Source of the DNA: a bacterium
GTDB taxonomy: Bacteria; Bacillota; Clostridia; Oscillospirales; Acutalibacteraceae
DNA: 64,000 nt
Assembly: GCA_004560045.1 (NCBI GenBank)
Contig: SFWF01000001.1
Coordinates: 10,180-74,179, forward strand
Direction of reading: 5' to 3'
Numbering within the stretch: position 1 is the first letter of the stretch; each line of letters starts with the position of its first letter. Positions 26,351-35,077 of the stretch are shown here, piece after piece. The notes beneath the pieces were generated by a model, which saw only the letters and a program-made list of their open reading frames with translations, did not search any database and was not told the DNA's origin. The translations under genes and the position numbers were made by a program.

Positions 26351-26380
26351 AAAAACGACCACCTCACGGTGGTCATTTTT
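26351..26380 (-). terminator. yebC terminator, bidirectional in form
   Basis: GACCACC/GGTGGTC stem (26357-26363/26368-26374) flanked by A5 and T5. Confidence 0.85.
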
Positions 26381-26381
26381 A

Positions 26382-27125
26382 TCAGTCTTCGTCTTCCTCT
26401 TCAGGCATATCCCAGTTGTGCCAGATCTCCTGAACGTCGTCGTTATCCTCAAGCATTTCGATAAGCTTTTCCATATTCTTTATAGCGTCCTCGTCCTCGA
26501 GAGCGGTCATGGTCTGCGGAATGTAGGCCACCTCTGCGGATTCGAAGGTATAGCCCTTCTCCTCTAAAGCGTCGCGAACGGCACCAAGCTCGTTAGGATC
26601 GGTAGATATCTCGAAAACGTCGCCGTCGAAATTAAAGTCCTCGGCGCCCGCATCAAGAGCGTCCTCCATTACGGTATCCTCGTCTCTTCCCTCGGCTTCG
26701 ATAACTATCTGACCTTTTCGGTCAAACATAAACATAACCGAGCCCGACTGACCGAGGTTTCCGCCGTATTTGTCGAAATAGTGACGCATCTCGCCTGCGG
26801 TACGGTTACGGTTATCGGTTAAAACCTCTACGATAACGGCGATGCCGTTCGGTCCGTAGCCCTCGTATACAAGCTCCTCGTAGTTGTTTGCGGAAGTGTC
26901 GCCTGCGGCCTTTTTGATTATACGCTCGATATTATCGTTGGGCACGTTTGCGGCCTTGGCCTTGGCGATAGCGTCCTTAAGCTTGCTGTTTTCCTGCGGA
27001 TTGGGGCCGCCGGTCTTAACGATCACCGAAATTTCGCGGCCGATCTTGGTAAAGATCTTAGCCTTTGCAGCGTCGGTCTTTTCCTTTTTACGCTTGATAT
27101 TATTCCATTTAGAATGTCCTGACAT
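26382..27125 (-). CDS. YebC/PmpR (TACO1) family protein
   Basis: A 247-residue member of the YebC family, starting with the signature MSGHSKWNNIKRKK and holding GGNLGQSGSVMFMF near residue 130. Members were named as transcription regulators; recent work links some to ribosome stalling relief. The C-terminus is acidic (DMPEEEDED). AAGGAG precedes the start. It lies 39 bases downstream of dusB and shares its promoter. Confidence 0.9.
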   Translation of the reverse strand: MSGHSKWNNIKRKKEKTDAAKAKIFTKIGREISVIVKTGGPNPQENSKLKDAIAKAKAANVPNDNIERIIKKAAGDTSANNYEELVYEGYGPNGIAVIVEVLTDNRNRTAGEMRHYFDKYGGNLGQSGSVMFMFDRKGQIVIEAEGRDEDTVMEDALDAGAEDFNFDGDVFEISTDPNELGAVRDALEEKGYTFESAEVAYIPQTMTALEDEDAIKNMEKLIEMLEDNDDVQEIWHNWDMPEEEDED

Positions 27126-27164
27126 AAAGATTCTCCTTATAGGTTTCTTAACCTAACTATTTTA

Positions 27165-28133
27165 TCACAAATCTTCGCCTTCGGCAAGGGCTTTTTCACA
27201 AATCAGCTCGATATCGCGAAAATCTTTTATCTCACCGCACATTTTTCGAAGCTTCGCGGCGTTTTTTACCCCCTTCATATACCAGGCGGCGTGCTTTCTT
27301 GCCTCTAAAAGCACGGTTATATTCGACTTATATTTTTTCATAAGGGAAAGCTGCTCCATTAAAATTTCGAGGCGTTTTTCGAGGGGCGGGTCGGGCAGTA
27401 CCGTTCGGTCCTTTAAATAGGCGTTTATTTTATCAAAGACCCAGGGGGTACCGTTTGCGGCGCGGCCGACCATAACGAAATCGCAGTCGGTATATTCATA
27501 CATATATTTGGCCGAAGGGCCGTCCACCACGTCACCGTTTCCTATAACGGGAATTTTTACCGCCTTTTTAACCTCTTTTATTATATCTAAATTAACCGGC
27601 GGAGCGTACATCTGAACCCTTGTTCTGCCGTGAACGGTTATGGCGGCGGCACCGTTCGCTTCGCAAATTTTGGCCACCTCTACAGCGTTAATATTATCTC
27701 CGTCCCAGCCTGCACGAATCTTTACCGTAACGGGAAGTTTTACCGAATCTACCACGGATTTTACGACCCTTCCCGCAAGTTCGGGGTCCTTCATAAGGGA
27801 GCTTCCGCCGCCGTTGTTTGCAACTTTTGGCGCAGGGCAACCCATATTTATATCTATAAAATCGGGGGCATATTCCTCGGCGACGCGGGCGGCCTGACCC
27901 ATAATTTCGGGTTCGTTTCCGAAAAGCTGACTTCCGAAAATTCCCGCCTCACCCTTTTCCAAAAAAACGCGGGATTTTTTATCCCCGAGGGTTATAGCCT
28001 TTGCGCTCGTCAGCTCGCCCACCGAGTAGGCGGCGCCGTATTTTTCACATATTTCTCTCATAGCCCTGTCGGCTACCCCTGCCATAGGGGCGAGAGCGGC
28101 ATATCCGTTAATTTCTGAATTTCCGATTTTCAT
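27165..28133 (-). CDS. dusB: tRNA-dihydrouridine synthase (DusB type)
   Basis: A 322-residue FMN enzyme that reduces uridine in the tRNA D-loop. Marks are LAPMAGVADRAMR at residues 13-25, the catalytic Cys in MGCPAPKV near 99, VKIRAGWD near 138 and the HGRTR block near 165. ATG at 28133 must be the start, since the KIGNSEI strand belongs to the fold. No ribosome binding site precedes it and the -10 element ends only 9 bases before the ATG, so the mRNA is probably leaderless. Confidence 0.92.
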   Translation of the reverse strand: MKIGNSEINGYAALAPMAGVADRAMREICEKYGAAYSVGELTSAKAITLGDKKSRVFLEKGEAGIFGSQLFGNEPEIMGQAARVAEEYAPDFIDINMGCPAPKVANNGGGSSLMKDPELAGRVVKSVVDSVKLPVTVKIRAGWDGDNINAVEVAKICEANGAAAITVHGRTRVQMYAPPVNLDIIKEVKKAVKIPVIGNGDVVDGPSAKYMYEYTDCDFVMVGRAANGTPWVFDKINAYLKDRTVLPDPPLEKRLEILMEQLSLMKKYKSNITVLLEARKHAAWYMKGVKNAAKLRKMCGEIKDFRDIELICEKALAEGEDL

Positions 28134-28142
28134 AACGGGATA

Positions 28143-28171
28143 ATTATATATTAAATTATTTTTTTCGTCAA
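28143..28171 (-). promoter_or_regulatory. Sigma-A promoter for dusB-yebC giving a leaderless mRNA
   Basis: TTGACG (28166-28171), 17-base spacer and perfect TATAAT (28143-28148). The ATG is at 28131-28133, where transcription should begin. Confidence 0.75.
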
Positions 28172-28214
28172 CCGTAAAAGATTTTTTATTTTTTATTTTT
28201 ACTTTAAAAATATG

Positions 28215-28243
28215 ATGACAAAACGATATTTATTTGTTATAAT
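28215..28243 (+). promoter_or_regulatory. Sigma-A promoter for polA operon
   Basis: ATGACA (28215-28220), 17-base spacer and TATAAT (28238-28243), about 35 bases upstream of polA. Confidence 0.75.
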
Positions 28244-28278
28244 AATATAAATATATTTACTATGGGGTTTTATTTCTT

Positions 28279-30813
28279 ATGAAACTGCTTGCAATCGACG
28301 GAAACAGTATTATAAACCGAGCCTTTTACGGTATCAAGCTTCTTACCACCAAGGACGGAAAATATACCAACGCCGTTTACGGATTTATAAATATTTTAAA
28401 CCGACTTAAGGAGGCTGAGCAGCCCGACGGTATCGCCGTGGCCTTCGACCTTAAAAAGCCTACCTTCCGTCACCTTAAATACGCCGAATATAAGGCAGGT
28501 CGTCACGCTACTCCCCCCGAGCTTTTGGAGCAGTTTGCCCCACTTAAGGAGTGGCTTTCGGCTATGGGCTACTCGGTAATAGAATGTGAGGGCTTCGAGG
28601 CCGACGATATTTTAGGCACATTAGCCAAGGCCTGCGAGGATACGGGAAACGAATGCGTTGTAGCGACGGGAGACAAGGATTCTCTTCAGCTTATAAGCGA
28701 TAAGGTTCGTGTCGTTCTTTCGGCCACCCGTATGGGAGGACCTGAAATTATAAACTACGACAAGGCCGCCCTTTTCGAGAAATACGGTCTTACCCCTTCT
28801 CAGATGATAGAGCTCAAGGCTCTTATGGGCGACTCGTCGGATAATATTCCCGGTGTTGCGGGAATAGGCGAAAAGACGGCCACCGACCTTATTTCCCGTT
28901 TTGGAGATATCGATTATATCTACGAGCATTTAGAGGAGCTCGACATAAAGGCGGGAGTCAGAGCTAAATTAGAGGCAGGAAAAGAATCGGCATTTTTCAG
29001 CCGCTGGCTCGGTACCATAAGCCGCGAGGCACCTATCGATATAAACCCCGAAAGCTATCTTACAAAGGCTATGGATACCGCAAAGGTCGCTTCTGTTATG
29101 ACCGAGCTTGAATTCTTCAAGCTTATGGAAAAGATGGGCATTTCCCCCGTCACGGTAAAAAATACCGAAAAGATAGTTTGTGAAAAGGTTACGCCCGTAT
29201 CGGCCGACGAGCTTCTTAAAAGTCTCGGCAAAAGGGTCGATTTAGTCCGGGTCGGAGAGAGCTTCGGCGCCTATTCAAACTGCCTTTGCGCCGAGATAAG
29301 CGAGGCTCAGGCCTTAGAGCTTTTGGCATCAGACACCGAAAAAAGTCTTTACGACGCAAAATGGTTTTATAAATTCGCGGCAAAAAACGGTGTAGAGCCT
29401 AAAAACTTCGTTTTCGATACCATGCTTGCCGCCTACGTCTGCAACCCCTCCTCCAGCTCCTACGAGCTCGACCGTCTTATGGCCGAATACGGAGCAGAGG
29501 TCGCTGAAGATATAGAAAATGAGGCCGCAAAGGCCGCCGCGGCTAACTACGCAATTGCCGCCGCTTTAAGAAAAGAGCTCGAAAAGACCGAGCAGGACAG
29601 GCTCTATTTCGATATCGAGCTTCCCCTTGCCACGGTACTCGGAGATATGGAGCTTCGCGGCGTGCTTATCGACGCTACGGCTCTTAAAATTCACGGAGAA
29701 GAGCTTGGCAGACGGGTTTCAGAGCTTGAAAAGGAAATTTACGAGCTTATAGGCTACGAGTTTAATCTTAATTCGCCCAAGCAGCTGGGCGTCGCCCTTT
29801 TTGAGCATTTAGGACTTCCCGCAAAGAAAAAGACCAAAAGCGGATATTCAACAAACGCAGAGGTCTTGGAGGAGCTCAGAGACGCTCATCCCGCGGTCGG
29901 AATGATATTAAAATACAGAGGGCTTTCTAAGCTTAAGTCGACCTACTGCGACTCCCTTTTAGAGACGGTCGCCGAGGACGGAAGAATTCACTCCACCTTT
30001 AATCAGACCGAAACGAGAACGGGAAGAATAAGCTCCTTGGAGCCTAATCTTCAGAACATCCCCGTCCGCACCGACGAAGGAAAGATATTCAGAAAATTCT
30101 TCATTGCGAAGGAAGGCTACACACTTGTCGACGCCGACTATTCGCAGATAGAGCTTCGCGTACTTGCCCACATGGCCGACGACAAGGCTATGTGTGAGGC
30201 CTTTAACTCGGGCACGGATATTCATACCTCTACCGCGGCTCAGGTCTTCGGTATGCCGCTCGATATGGTGACCCCCCTTATGAGAAGCCGCGCAAAGGCG
30301 GTAAACTTCGGTATCGTTTACGGCATCGGCGCCTTTTCCCTCGCTAAGGATATCGGGGTAACGAACCGCGAAGCCAGAGAATATATCGAAAGCTATTTAA
30401 ACACCTTTAAGGGCGTTGACCGCTTTATGACCGAAGGGATAGAAAAAGCCAAGGAGCAGGGCTTCGTTACCACCGTTTTCGGAAGACGGCGCTACCTGCC
30501 GGAGCTTTCCTCCTCTAATCATATGCTTCGTGCCTTCGGTGAGCGGGTCGCCCGCAACGCACCTATTCAGGGTACGGCGGCTGACATTATTAAGATCGCC
30601 ATGGTAAACGTTTTCGACCGACTTAAAAAGGAAAAACTCGACGCAAGCCTTATTCTTCAGGTCCACGACGAGCTTATTATCGAGGCGGCCGATAAGGATA
30701 CCGAAAAAGCGGCGGCGATACTGAAGGAAGAAATGGAAAACGCAGTAAAAATGAAGGTAGCCCTTACCGCATACGTAAATACGGGCAAGAGCTGGTATGA
30801 GGCAAAAGGCTGA
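28279..30813 (+). CDS. polA: DNA polymerase I
   Basis: An 844-residue enzyme for Okazaki-fragment processing and repair synthesis. The 5'-3' exonuclease domain (about 1-290) keeps ATGDKDSLQL and GIGEKTA. The middle 3'-5' exonuclease domain (about 310-470) lacks the DxE metal motif and is probably inactive, as in many Firmicutes. The polymerase domain (about 480-844) has motif A DADYSQIELRVLAH near 617, motif B RSRAKAVNFGIVYG near 668 and motif C QVHDELI near 793. The ribosome site is weak (GGGG at 28263). Its stop overlaps the next start (TGATG). Confidence 0.97.
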   Translation: MKLLAIDGNSIINRAFYGIKLLTTKDGKYTNAVYGFINILNRLKEAEQPDGIAVAFDLKKPTFRHLKYAEYKAGRHATPPELLEQFAPLKEWLSAMGYSVIECEGFEADDILGTLAKACEDTGNECVVATGDKDSLQLISDKVRVVLSATRMGGPEIINYDKAALFEKYGLTPSQMIELKALMGDSSDNIPGVAGIGEKTATDLISRFGDIDYIYEHLEELDIKAGVRAKLEAGKESAFFSRWLGTISREAPIDINPESYLTKAMDTAKVASVMTELEFFKLMEKMGISPVTVKNTEKIVCEKVTPVSADELLKSLGKRVDLVRVGESFGAYSNCLCAEISEAQALELLASDTEKSLYDAKWFYKFAAKNGVEPKNFVFDTMLAAYVCNPSSSSYELDRLMAEYGAEVAEDIENEAAKAAAANYAIAAALRKELEKTEQDRLYFDIELPLATVLGDMELRGVLIDATALKIHGEELGRRVSELEKEIYELIGYEFNLNSPKQLGVALFEHLGLPAKKKTKSGYSTNAEVLEELRDAHPAVGMILKYRGLSKLKSTYCDSLLETVAEDGRIHSTFNQTETRTGRISSLEPNLQNIPVRTDEGKIFRKFFIAKEGYTLVDADYSQIELRVLAHMADDKAMCEAFNSGTDIHTSTAAQVFGMPLDMVTPLMRSRAKAVNFGIVYGIGAFSLAKDIGVTNREAREYIESYLNTFKGVDRFMTEGIEKAKEQGFVTTVFGRRRYLPELSSSNHMLRAFGERVARNAPIQGTAADIIKIAMVNVFDRLKKEKLDASLILQVHDELIIEAADKDTEKAAAILKEEMENAVKMKVALTAYVNTGKSWYEAKG

Positions 30814-31220
30814 TGAAAAGAGTAGTTTTTGTTTGTACGGGTAACACCTGCCGCTCCCCTATGGCGGAGGGTTACTTAAAATCGATAAAGGATAAGGGCT
30901 ACGAGATAATAAGCCGCGGTCTTTCGGCCGACGGCAGTCCCGCCGCCACAAACAGTGTAAACGCAATGCTCGAAAAGGGTATTGATATTACGGGACACGT
31001 TTCCCGACAGATGACCTACGAGGACGCCGAAAAGGCCGACGTTATCGTCTGTATGTCGGCCTCCCACGCCGATATTTTAGAGGCACTCGGTATCGATAAG
31101 CTTAAAATTTTCGTTCTCGGAATAAACGACCCCTACGGCGGCGATATGGACACCTACCGCGCCTGCCGCGACGAGATATTCGGGGCCATCGACGAGCTTA
31201 TTGAGGACGGAATCTTATGA
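30813..31220 (+). CDS. Low-molecular-weight protein phosphatase, arginine-phosphatase-like (YwlE type)
   Basis: A 135-residue phosphatase. The P-loop VCTGNTCRSPMAE sits at residues 7-19, and the general-acid Asp is in GINDPYGG near 107. Thr in the P-loop (CTGNT) is the feature that gives arginine-phosphatase specificity to YwlE; tyrosine phosphatases usually have Ile there. Phosphoarginine hydrolysis is thus likely but untested. Start overlaps the polA stop by one base and its stop overlaps rimI by 4. Confidence 0.87.
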   Translation: MKRVVFVCTGNTCRSPMAEGYLKSIKDKGYEIISRGLSADGSPAATNSVNAMLEKGIDITGHVSRQMTYEDAEKADVIVCMSASHADILEALGIDKLKIFVLGINDPYGGDMDTYRACRDEIFGAIDELIEDGIL

Positions 31221-31645
31221 TAAGAGAATATAAAAAGGGCGACGAAATTGCCATTGCCGCAATTGAAGAGGAATGCTTTTCCTTACCCTGGAGCCGTCAG
31301 GGAATAATCGATGCCCTATGGGAGGGTGCTCGCTTCTTTGTTTTTGAAGAAGGGGGAGAAATCCTCGGCTACGTCGGAATTCGTTTTGTCTTGGACGAAG
31401 GCTATATATATAACGTTGCCGTTAAAAAGGAGCACCGCAGACGGGGCGTTGCGCAGGCTCTGCTCGGAAAGATCGACGAGCTGGCGGAGGAGCTTAAGCT
31501 TTCCTTCGTTTCGCTGGAGGTCCGCGAGTCCAATACGGCCGCCGTATCTTTATACGAAAAAATGGGCTACGGCAAGAACGGCATAAGGCCGAATTTTTAC
31601 GATTTCCCCCGTGAAAACGCTATAATTATGACAAAAAGAAGGTAG
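31217..31645 (+). CDS. rimI: Ribosomal protein S18-alanine N-acetyltransferase
   Basis: A 142-residue GNAT enzyme. The acetyl-CoA loop is EHRRRGVAQALL near residues 74-85, followed by LEVRESNTAAVSLYEKMGY near 102-120, both RimI marks. Its place just before tsaD supports the rimI assignment. Overlaps the phosphatase gene by 4 bases. Confidence 0.9.
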   Translation: MIREYKKGDEIAIAAIEEECFSLPWSRQGIIDALWEGARFFVFEEGGEILGYVGIRFVLDEGYIYNVAVKKEHRRRGVAQALLGKIDELAEELKLSFVSLEVRESNTAAVSLYEKMGYGKNGIRPNFYDFPRENAIIMTKRR

Positions 31646-31649
31646 TAGA

Positions 31650-32675
31650 TTGCTTATCCTTGCAATAGAGTCCTCCTGCGACGAGACCGCCGCGGCGGTA
31701 ACCGAAGGAAGACGGGTCTTATCCTCGGTGATAAATACCCAGATCGAAGAACATAAAAAATACGGCGGAGTCGTTCCCGAAATCGCCTCGAGACGTCACT
31801 GTGAAAACATTTCGCAGGTCGTTAAAAAAGCCCTCGAGGAGGCAGGAAAGAGCTTTGGCGATATAGATGCGGTTGCGGTGACCTTTGCCCCCGGGCTTAT
31901 AGGTGCGCTTCTCGTCGGGGTAAACTACGCGAAGGGCCTGGCGCTAAGCCTTGGAGTCCCCCTTATCCCCGTTCATCATCTGCGAAGCCACATTGCCGCC
32001 AACTATATAGATAACGAGGAACTGAAGCCTCCATTTTTATGCCTTACGGTATCGGGCGGAAACTCCATTCTGACCGAGGTCAGGGACTATACCGATTTCG
32101 ATATGATAGGCGGTACCCGTGACGACGCGGCAGGTGAATGCTTCGATAAATCGGCAAGGGCCATGGGACTTCCCTACCCCGGAGGAGTAAACCTCGACAA
32201 AATTGCCACCACGGCCGACTTTAAGAAATATCCCCTGCCCCGCCCCAAGGTCGAGGGAAGTCCTTACGACTTTTCCTTCTCGGGCCTTAAGACCGCGGTC
32301 ATAAACACCCTTCATAACGCAGTGCAAAAGGGCGAAGAGGTCGACATCCCCGTCCTTGCGGCCACGGTCAGAAAAAGGGTCTGTGATATGCTGATAGAAA
32401 ACACCCTGCTGGCCCTCTCCGACAGAAATAGCGATACCTTGGTTCTCGCAGGCGGAGTTTCGGCCAACAGCGAGCTTCGGACGAGGCTCGAGGAAGAATG
32501 TAAAAGCAGGGGGATAAAATTCTACCGACCCGAGCTTAAATACTGCGGCGACAATGCGGCGATGGTGGGCGTGCAGGCCTACTACGAATACCTTTCGGGC
32601 AATATCGGAGGAAGCTCCCTTAATGCCACCGCTACGCTACCCATTGATTACACAAATAACCTGAAAAGAGGATAA
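31650..32675 (+). CDS. tsaD: tRNA threonylcarbamoyladenosine synthase subunit TsaD
   Basis: A 341-residue ASKHA-fold protein that transfers threonylcarbamoyl to A37 of ANN-reading tRNAs. Marks: ILAIESSCDET at the start, metal-binding HLRSH near 110, GGTRDDAAGE near 155 and a late LAGGVSANSELR. Start is TTG at 31650 with AAGG upstream; the protein would lose its first strand if an ATG inside were used. TsaB and TsaE genes are not in the window. Confidence 0.95.
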   Translation: MLILAIESSCDETAAAVTEGRRVLSSVINTQIEEHKKYGGVVPEIASRRHCENISQVVKKALEEAGKSFGDIDAVAVTFAPGLIGALLVGVNYAKGLALSLGVPLIPVHHLRSHIAANYIDNEELKPPFLCLTVSGGNSILTEVRDYTDFDMIGGTRDDAAGECFDKSARAMGLPYPGGVNLDKIATTADFKKYPLPRPKVEGSPYDFSFSGLKTAVINTLHNAVQKGEEVDIPVLAATVRKRVCDMLIENTLLALSDRNSDTLVLAGGVSANSELRTRLEEECKSRGIKFYRPELKYCGDNAAMVGVQAYYEYLSGNIGGSSLNATATLPIDYTNNLKRG

Positions 32676-32678
32676 TAT

Positions 32679-33701
32679 ATGCTGTTTACAAGAGATATCG
32701 GTATCGATCTCGGTACCGCAAACACACTGGTTTATCAGAAGGGCAAGGGTATAATCCTTCGCGAGCCCTCGGTCGTTGCCTACGACGTAAGAAATGATGC
32801 CGTTCGCGCCGTCGGTACCGAGGCTAAGGAAATGATCGGCCGTACCCCCGGCTCCATCGTTGCAGTCCGTCCCTTAAAGCACGGCGTTATTGCCGACTAC
32901 GACGTTACCGCCGCCATGCTTAAAAGGTTTATCAAGGAGGCTCTTAAGGGCTCCATAATCTCTAAGGTAAGGGTCGTTATCTGCGTACCCGCAGGCGTTA
33001 CCGAGGTTGAAAGCCGCGCCGTTCACGGAGTTTTAAAGCAGGCAGGCGCTTCGGACGTTGATATTATAGAGGAGCCTATGGCGGCCGCCGTCGGAGCAGG
33101 TCTTCCCGTTTGGGAGGCCAAGGGCTGTATGATAGCCGATATCGGAGGCGGTACCACCGAGGTTGCGGTCATATCCCTTGGTGATATCGTTACGGCGCAG
33201 TCGGTAAGAACGGCAGGCGACGACTTAGACGAGGCTATAATCGGCTACATCAGAAAGAAATACAATCTTCTTATCGGCGAACGCACCGCAGAACAGATCA
33301 AGATCGAGATCGGCTCGGCTCTCCCCTACGAGGACGAAAAGACGGTTGAGATCAAGGGAAGAAACCTCCTTGACGGACTTCCCAAGAATATCGTTATCTC
33401 CTCCGAGGAGGTACGAGAGGCTATGAGCGATACCGTAGCGGTTATCGTCGACACTATTAAGACCACCCTCGAAAAAACTCCTCCCGAGCTTTCGGCCGAT
33501 ATTATCGAAAGCGGAATTACCCTTACGGGCGGCAGCTCGATGCTCAGAGGTCTTGCCGAGCTTATAAGGCAGGAGACAAATATGCCCGTAGCTATTGCCG
33601 AAAACCCCATAGACTGCGTCGTAGAGGGAACGGCTAAGAGACTCGAGCCCGGTCACAGATTTGACAACTACGTTTTCCGCAGAGGCAGACATTACAGATA
33701 G
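32679..33701 (+). CDS. mreB: Rod-shape actin homologue MreB
   Basis: A 340-residue actin-like ATPase that guides lateral wall synthesis. N-terminal [14 protein letters not shown] with the phosphate 1 motif, [13 protein letters not shown] near 155 (phosphate 2) and [10 protein letters not shown] near 283 are present, along with the hydrophobic membrane-binding N-terminus MLFTRD. Starts 3 bases after tsaD and leads the mreBCD-PBP2 set, which predicts a rod or elongated cell. Confidence 0.95.
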   Translation: MLFTRDIGIDLGTANTLVYQKGKGIILREPSVVAYDVRNDAVRAVGTEAKEMIGRTPGSIVAVRPLKHGVIADYDVTAAMLKRFIKEALKGSIISKVRVVICVPAGVTEVESRAVHGVLKQAGASDVDIIEEPMAAAVGAGLPVWEAKGCMIADIGGGTTEVAVISLGDIVTAQSVRTAGDDLDEAIIGYIRKKYNLLIGERTAEQIKIEIGSALPYEDEKTVEIKGRNLLDGLPKNIVISSEEVREAMSDTVAVIVDTIKTTLEKTPPELSADIIESGITLTGGSSMLRGLAELIRQETNMPVAIAENPIDCVVEGTAKRLEPGHRFDNYVFRRGRHYR

Positions 33702-33712
33702 AGGTGAATTAG

Positions 33713-34567
33713 TTGCGTTTCTTTCTTCGCAGCAAGCAGTTTAAAAAGGGTCTCGCCACCGTTGCGATAATTTTAGCCCTTTCAATAACCGCCTGGCTCG
33801 TAGGCGGCTTTATGTCCCCTCAGGCAGGTATTCTCGGCGCCATTGCCGCCCCCTTTCAGAAGTTCGGAAGCTGGATCGCAGGCGGCGTTGAGGATATGTC
33901 CGAAAATTTCTTTTCGGCGGCACAGCTTAACGCCGAAAAGAAGGCCCTCGAGGACGAGATAACCGCTCTTCGCGAGCAGCTCGTCGACTACGAGGAGGCT
34001 ATAAATCAAAACAAGTTTTACGAGGACTATCTCGAAATAAAAGAGGCCAACGAGGACTTTAAATTCTGCCCCGCGCTTATTACCGCCACCGACCCCGACG
34101 ACGATTTCGGCGGCTTTACTGTTGACGCAGGAACCCTTTCGGGTGTTAAGCTTTACGACCCCGTAATTACCGACAAGGGCCTTGTTGGCTACGTTACCGA
34201 GGTCGGCGCCACCACCTCCAAGGTCACTACCATTTTAAGCCCCTCCCTTACCTGCGGAGCCTACGATTCCCGCACCTCCGATTCGGGAGCGGTTTCGGGA
34301 AGCTACGAGCTCGCGGTAAAGGGTCAGACGAGGTTTTATAATCTTCCCCGTACCTGCTCGGTCGCTATAGGCGACCTTGTTGTGACCTCGGGAAGCGGAA
34401 TCTTCCCCGATAAGATAATTATCGGCTCGGTCTCGAACATCAGCAGTGACCCTCTTTCCTCCTCTCTTTACGCTACCGTTACCCCTACCGTTGATTTTGG
34501 TTCCCTTAAAATGGTTATGATAATCACCGAATTTGCGGGTCAGGGCAACGCGCTTACGGGAGAATAG
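33713..34567 (+). CDS. mreC: Rod-shape protein MreC
   Basis: A 284-residue protein with one N-terminal membrane helix (about 14-34), a coiled coil (about 70-105) and a double beta-barrel domain extracellularly. The block DAGTLSGVKLYDPVITDKGL (about 139-158) is typical. TTG at 33713 with GAGGTG upstream is the start. MreC links MreB to PBP2. Confidence 0.92.
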   Translation: MRFFLRSKQFKKGLATVAIILALSITAWLVGGFMSPQAGILGAIAAPFQKFGSWIAGGVEDMSENFFSAAQLNAEKKALEDEITALREQLVDYEEAINQNKFYEDYLEIKEANEDFKFCPALITATDPDDDFGGFTVDAGTLSGVKLYDPVITDKGLVGYVTEVGATTSKVTTILSPSLTCGAYDSRTSDSGAVSGSYELAVKGQTRFYNLPRTCSVAIGDLVVTSGSGIFPDKIIIGSVSNISSDPLSSSLYATVTPTVDFGSLKMVMIITEFAGQGNALTGE

Positions 34568-34570
34568 GCC

Positions 34571-35065
34571 ATGAGTAAAGCGAGAGCATTCCTTACGGCG
34601 ACAATAAACGCCCTTTTAATATTTATACTTTTCGTCCTAAGATACAGTTGTGGCGTGACCCTCGGCATAGGACAGGCCGTACCCATAATACTTATTCCCC
34701 TTGTTATTTCCTGCGCAATATTTTACGGGGAGAATGCCGCAATGCTTGCGGGATTTTTCGCAGGAGTTTTAATGGATAGCTCGGCGGCCTCGGGTTCCTG
34801 GTTCAACACCCTGTTTTTAACCCTCGGCGGTCTCGTTTGTGCTTTTTTATCTGCCCGTGTGCTTAACCGAAACTTTAAGGCGGCTATCTGTCTTTCGGTC
34901 GGCTTTTCCTTCGGATATTTCTTTATAAAATATCTTGTTTTCTTCGTTTTCGAGGGAATCGCCGTAAGCTACAACTACTTTTTGCTTGATCTTATTCCAT
35001 CGGCCGTTTATACCGCCGTTTGGCTTATACCCTTTTACTTTTTACAGAAAAAGCTTTCAAATTAA
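34571..35065 (+). CDS. mreD: Rod-shape protein MreD
   Basis: A 164-residue integral membrane protein with about five helices, no clear catalytic residues, and the family's hydrophobic pattern. Identity rests on topology, length and place between mreC and the PBP2 gene. Confidence 0.87.
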   Translation: MSKARAFLTATINALLIFILFVLRYSCGVTLGIGQAVPIILIPLVISCAIFYGENAAMLAGFFAGVLMDSSAASGSWFNTLFLTLGGLVCAFLSARVLNRNFKAAICLSVGFSFGYFFIKYLVFFVFEGIAVSYNYFLLDLIPSAVYTAVWLIPFYFLQKKLSN

Positions 35066-35077
35066 GGAGAACTAAAA

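Larger units (their letters stand above)
25472..26356. other. Repeat-rich intergenic region without a gene
   Basis: About 0.9 kb between spoIIIAA and yebC. No credible coding frame. It holds G-rich and C-rich tracts (GAGGGACGAGGG-type at 25560-25600 and 26270-26285), an AATTGAAA-type simple repeat (25614-25650), two 41-base direct repeats, a long inverted repeat, and hairpins made of GGAGGGGG/CCCCC blocks (25762-25798 and 25935-25955). Such patches are common dispersed intergenic repeats in gut Clostridia. Confidence 0.75.
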
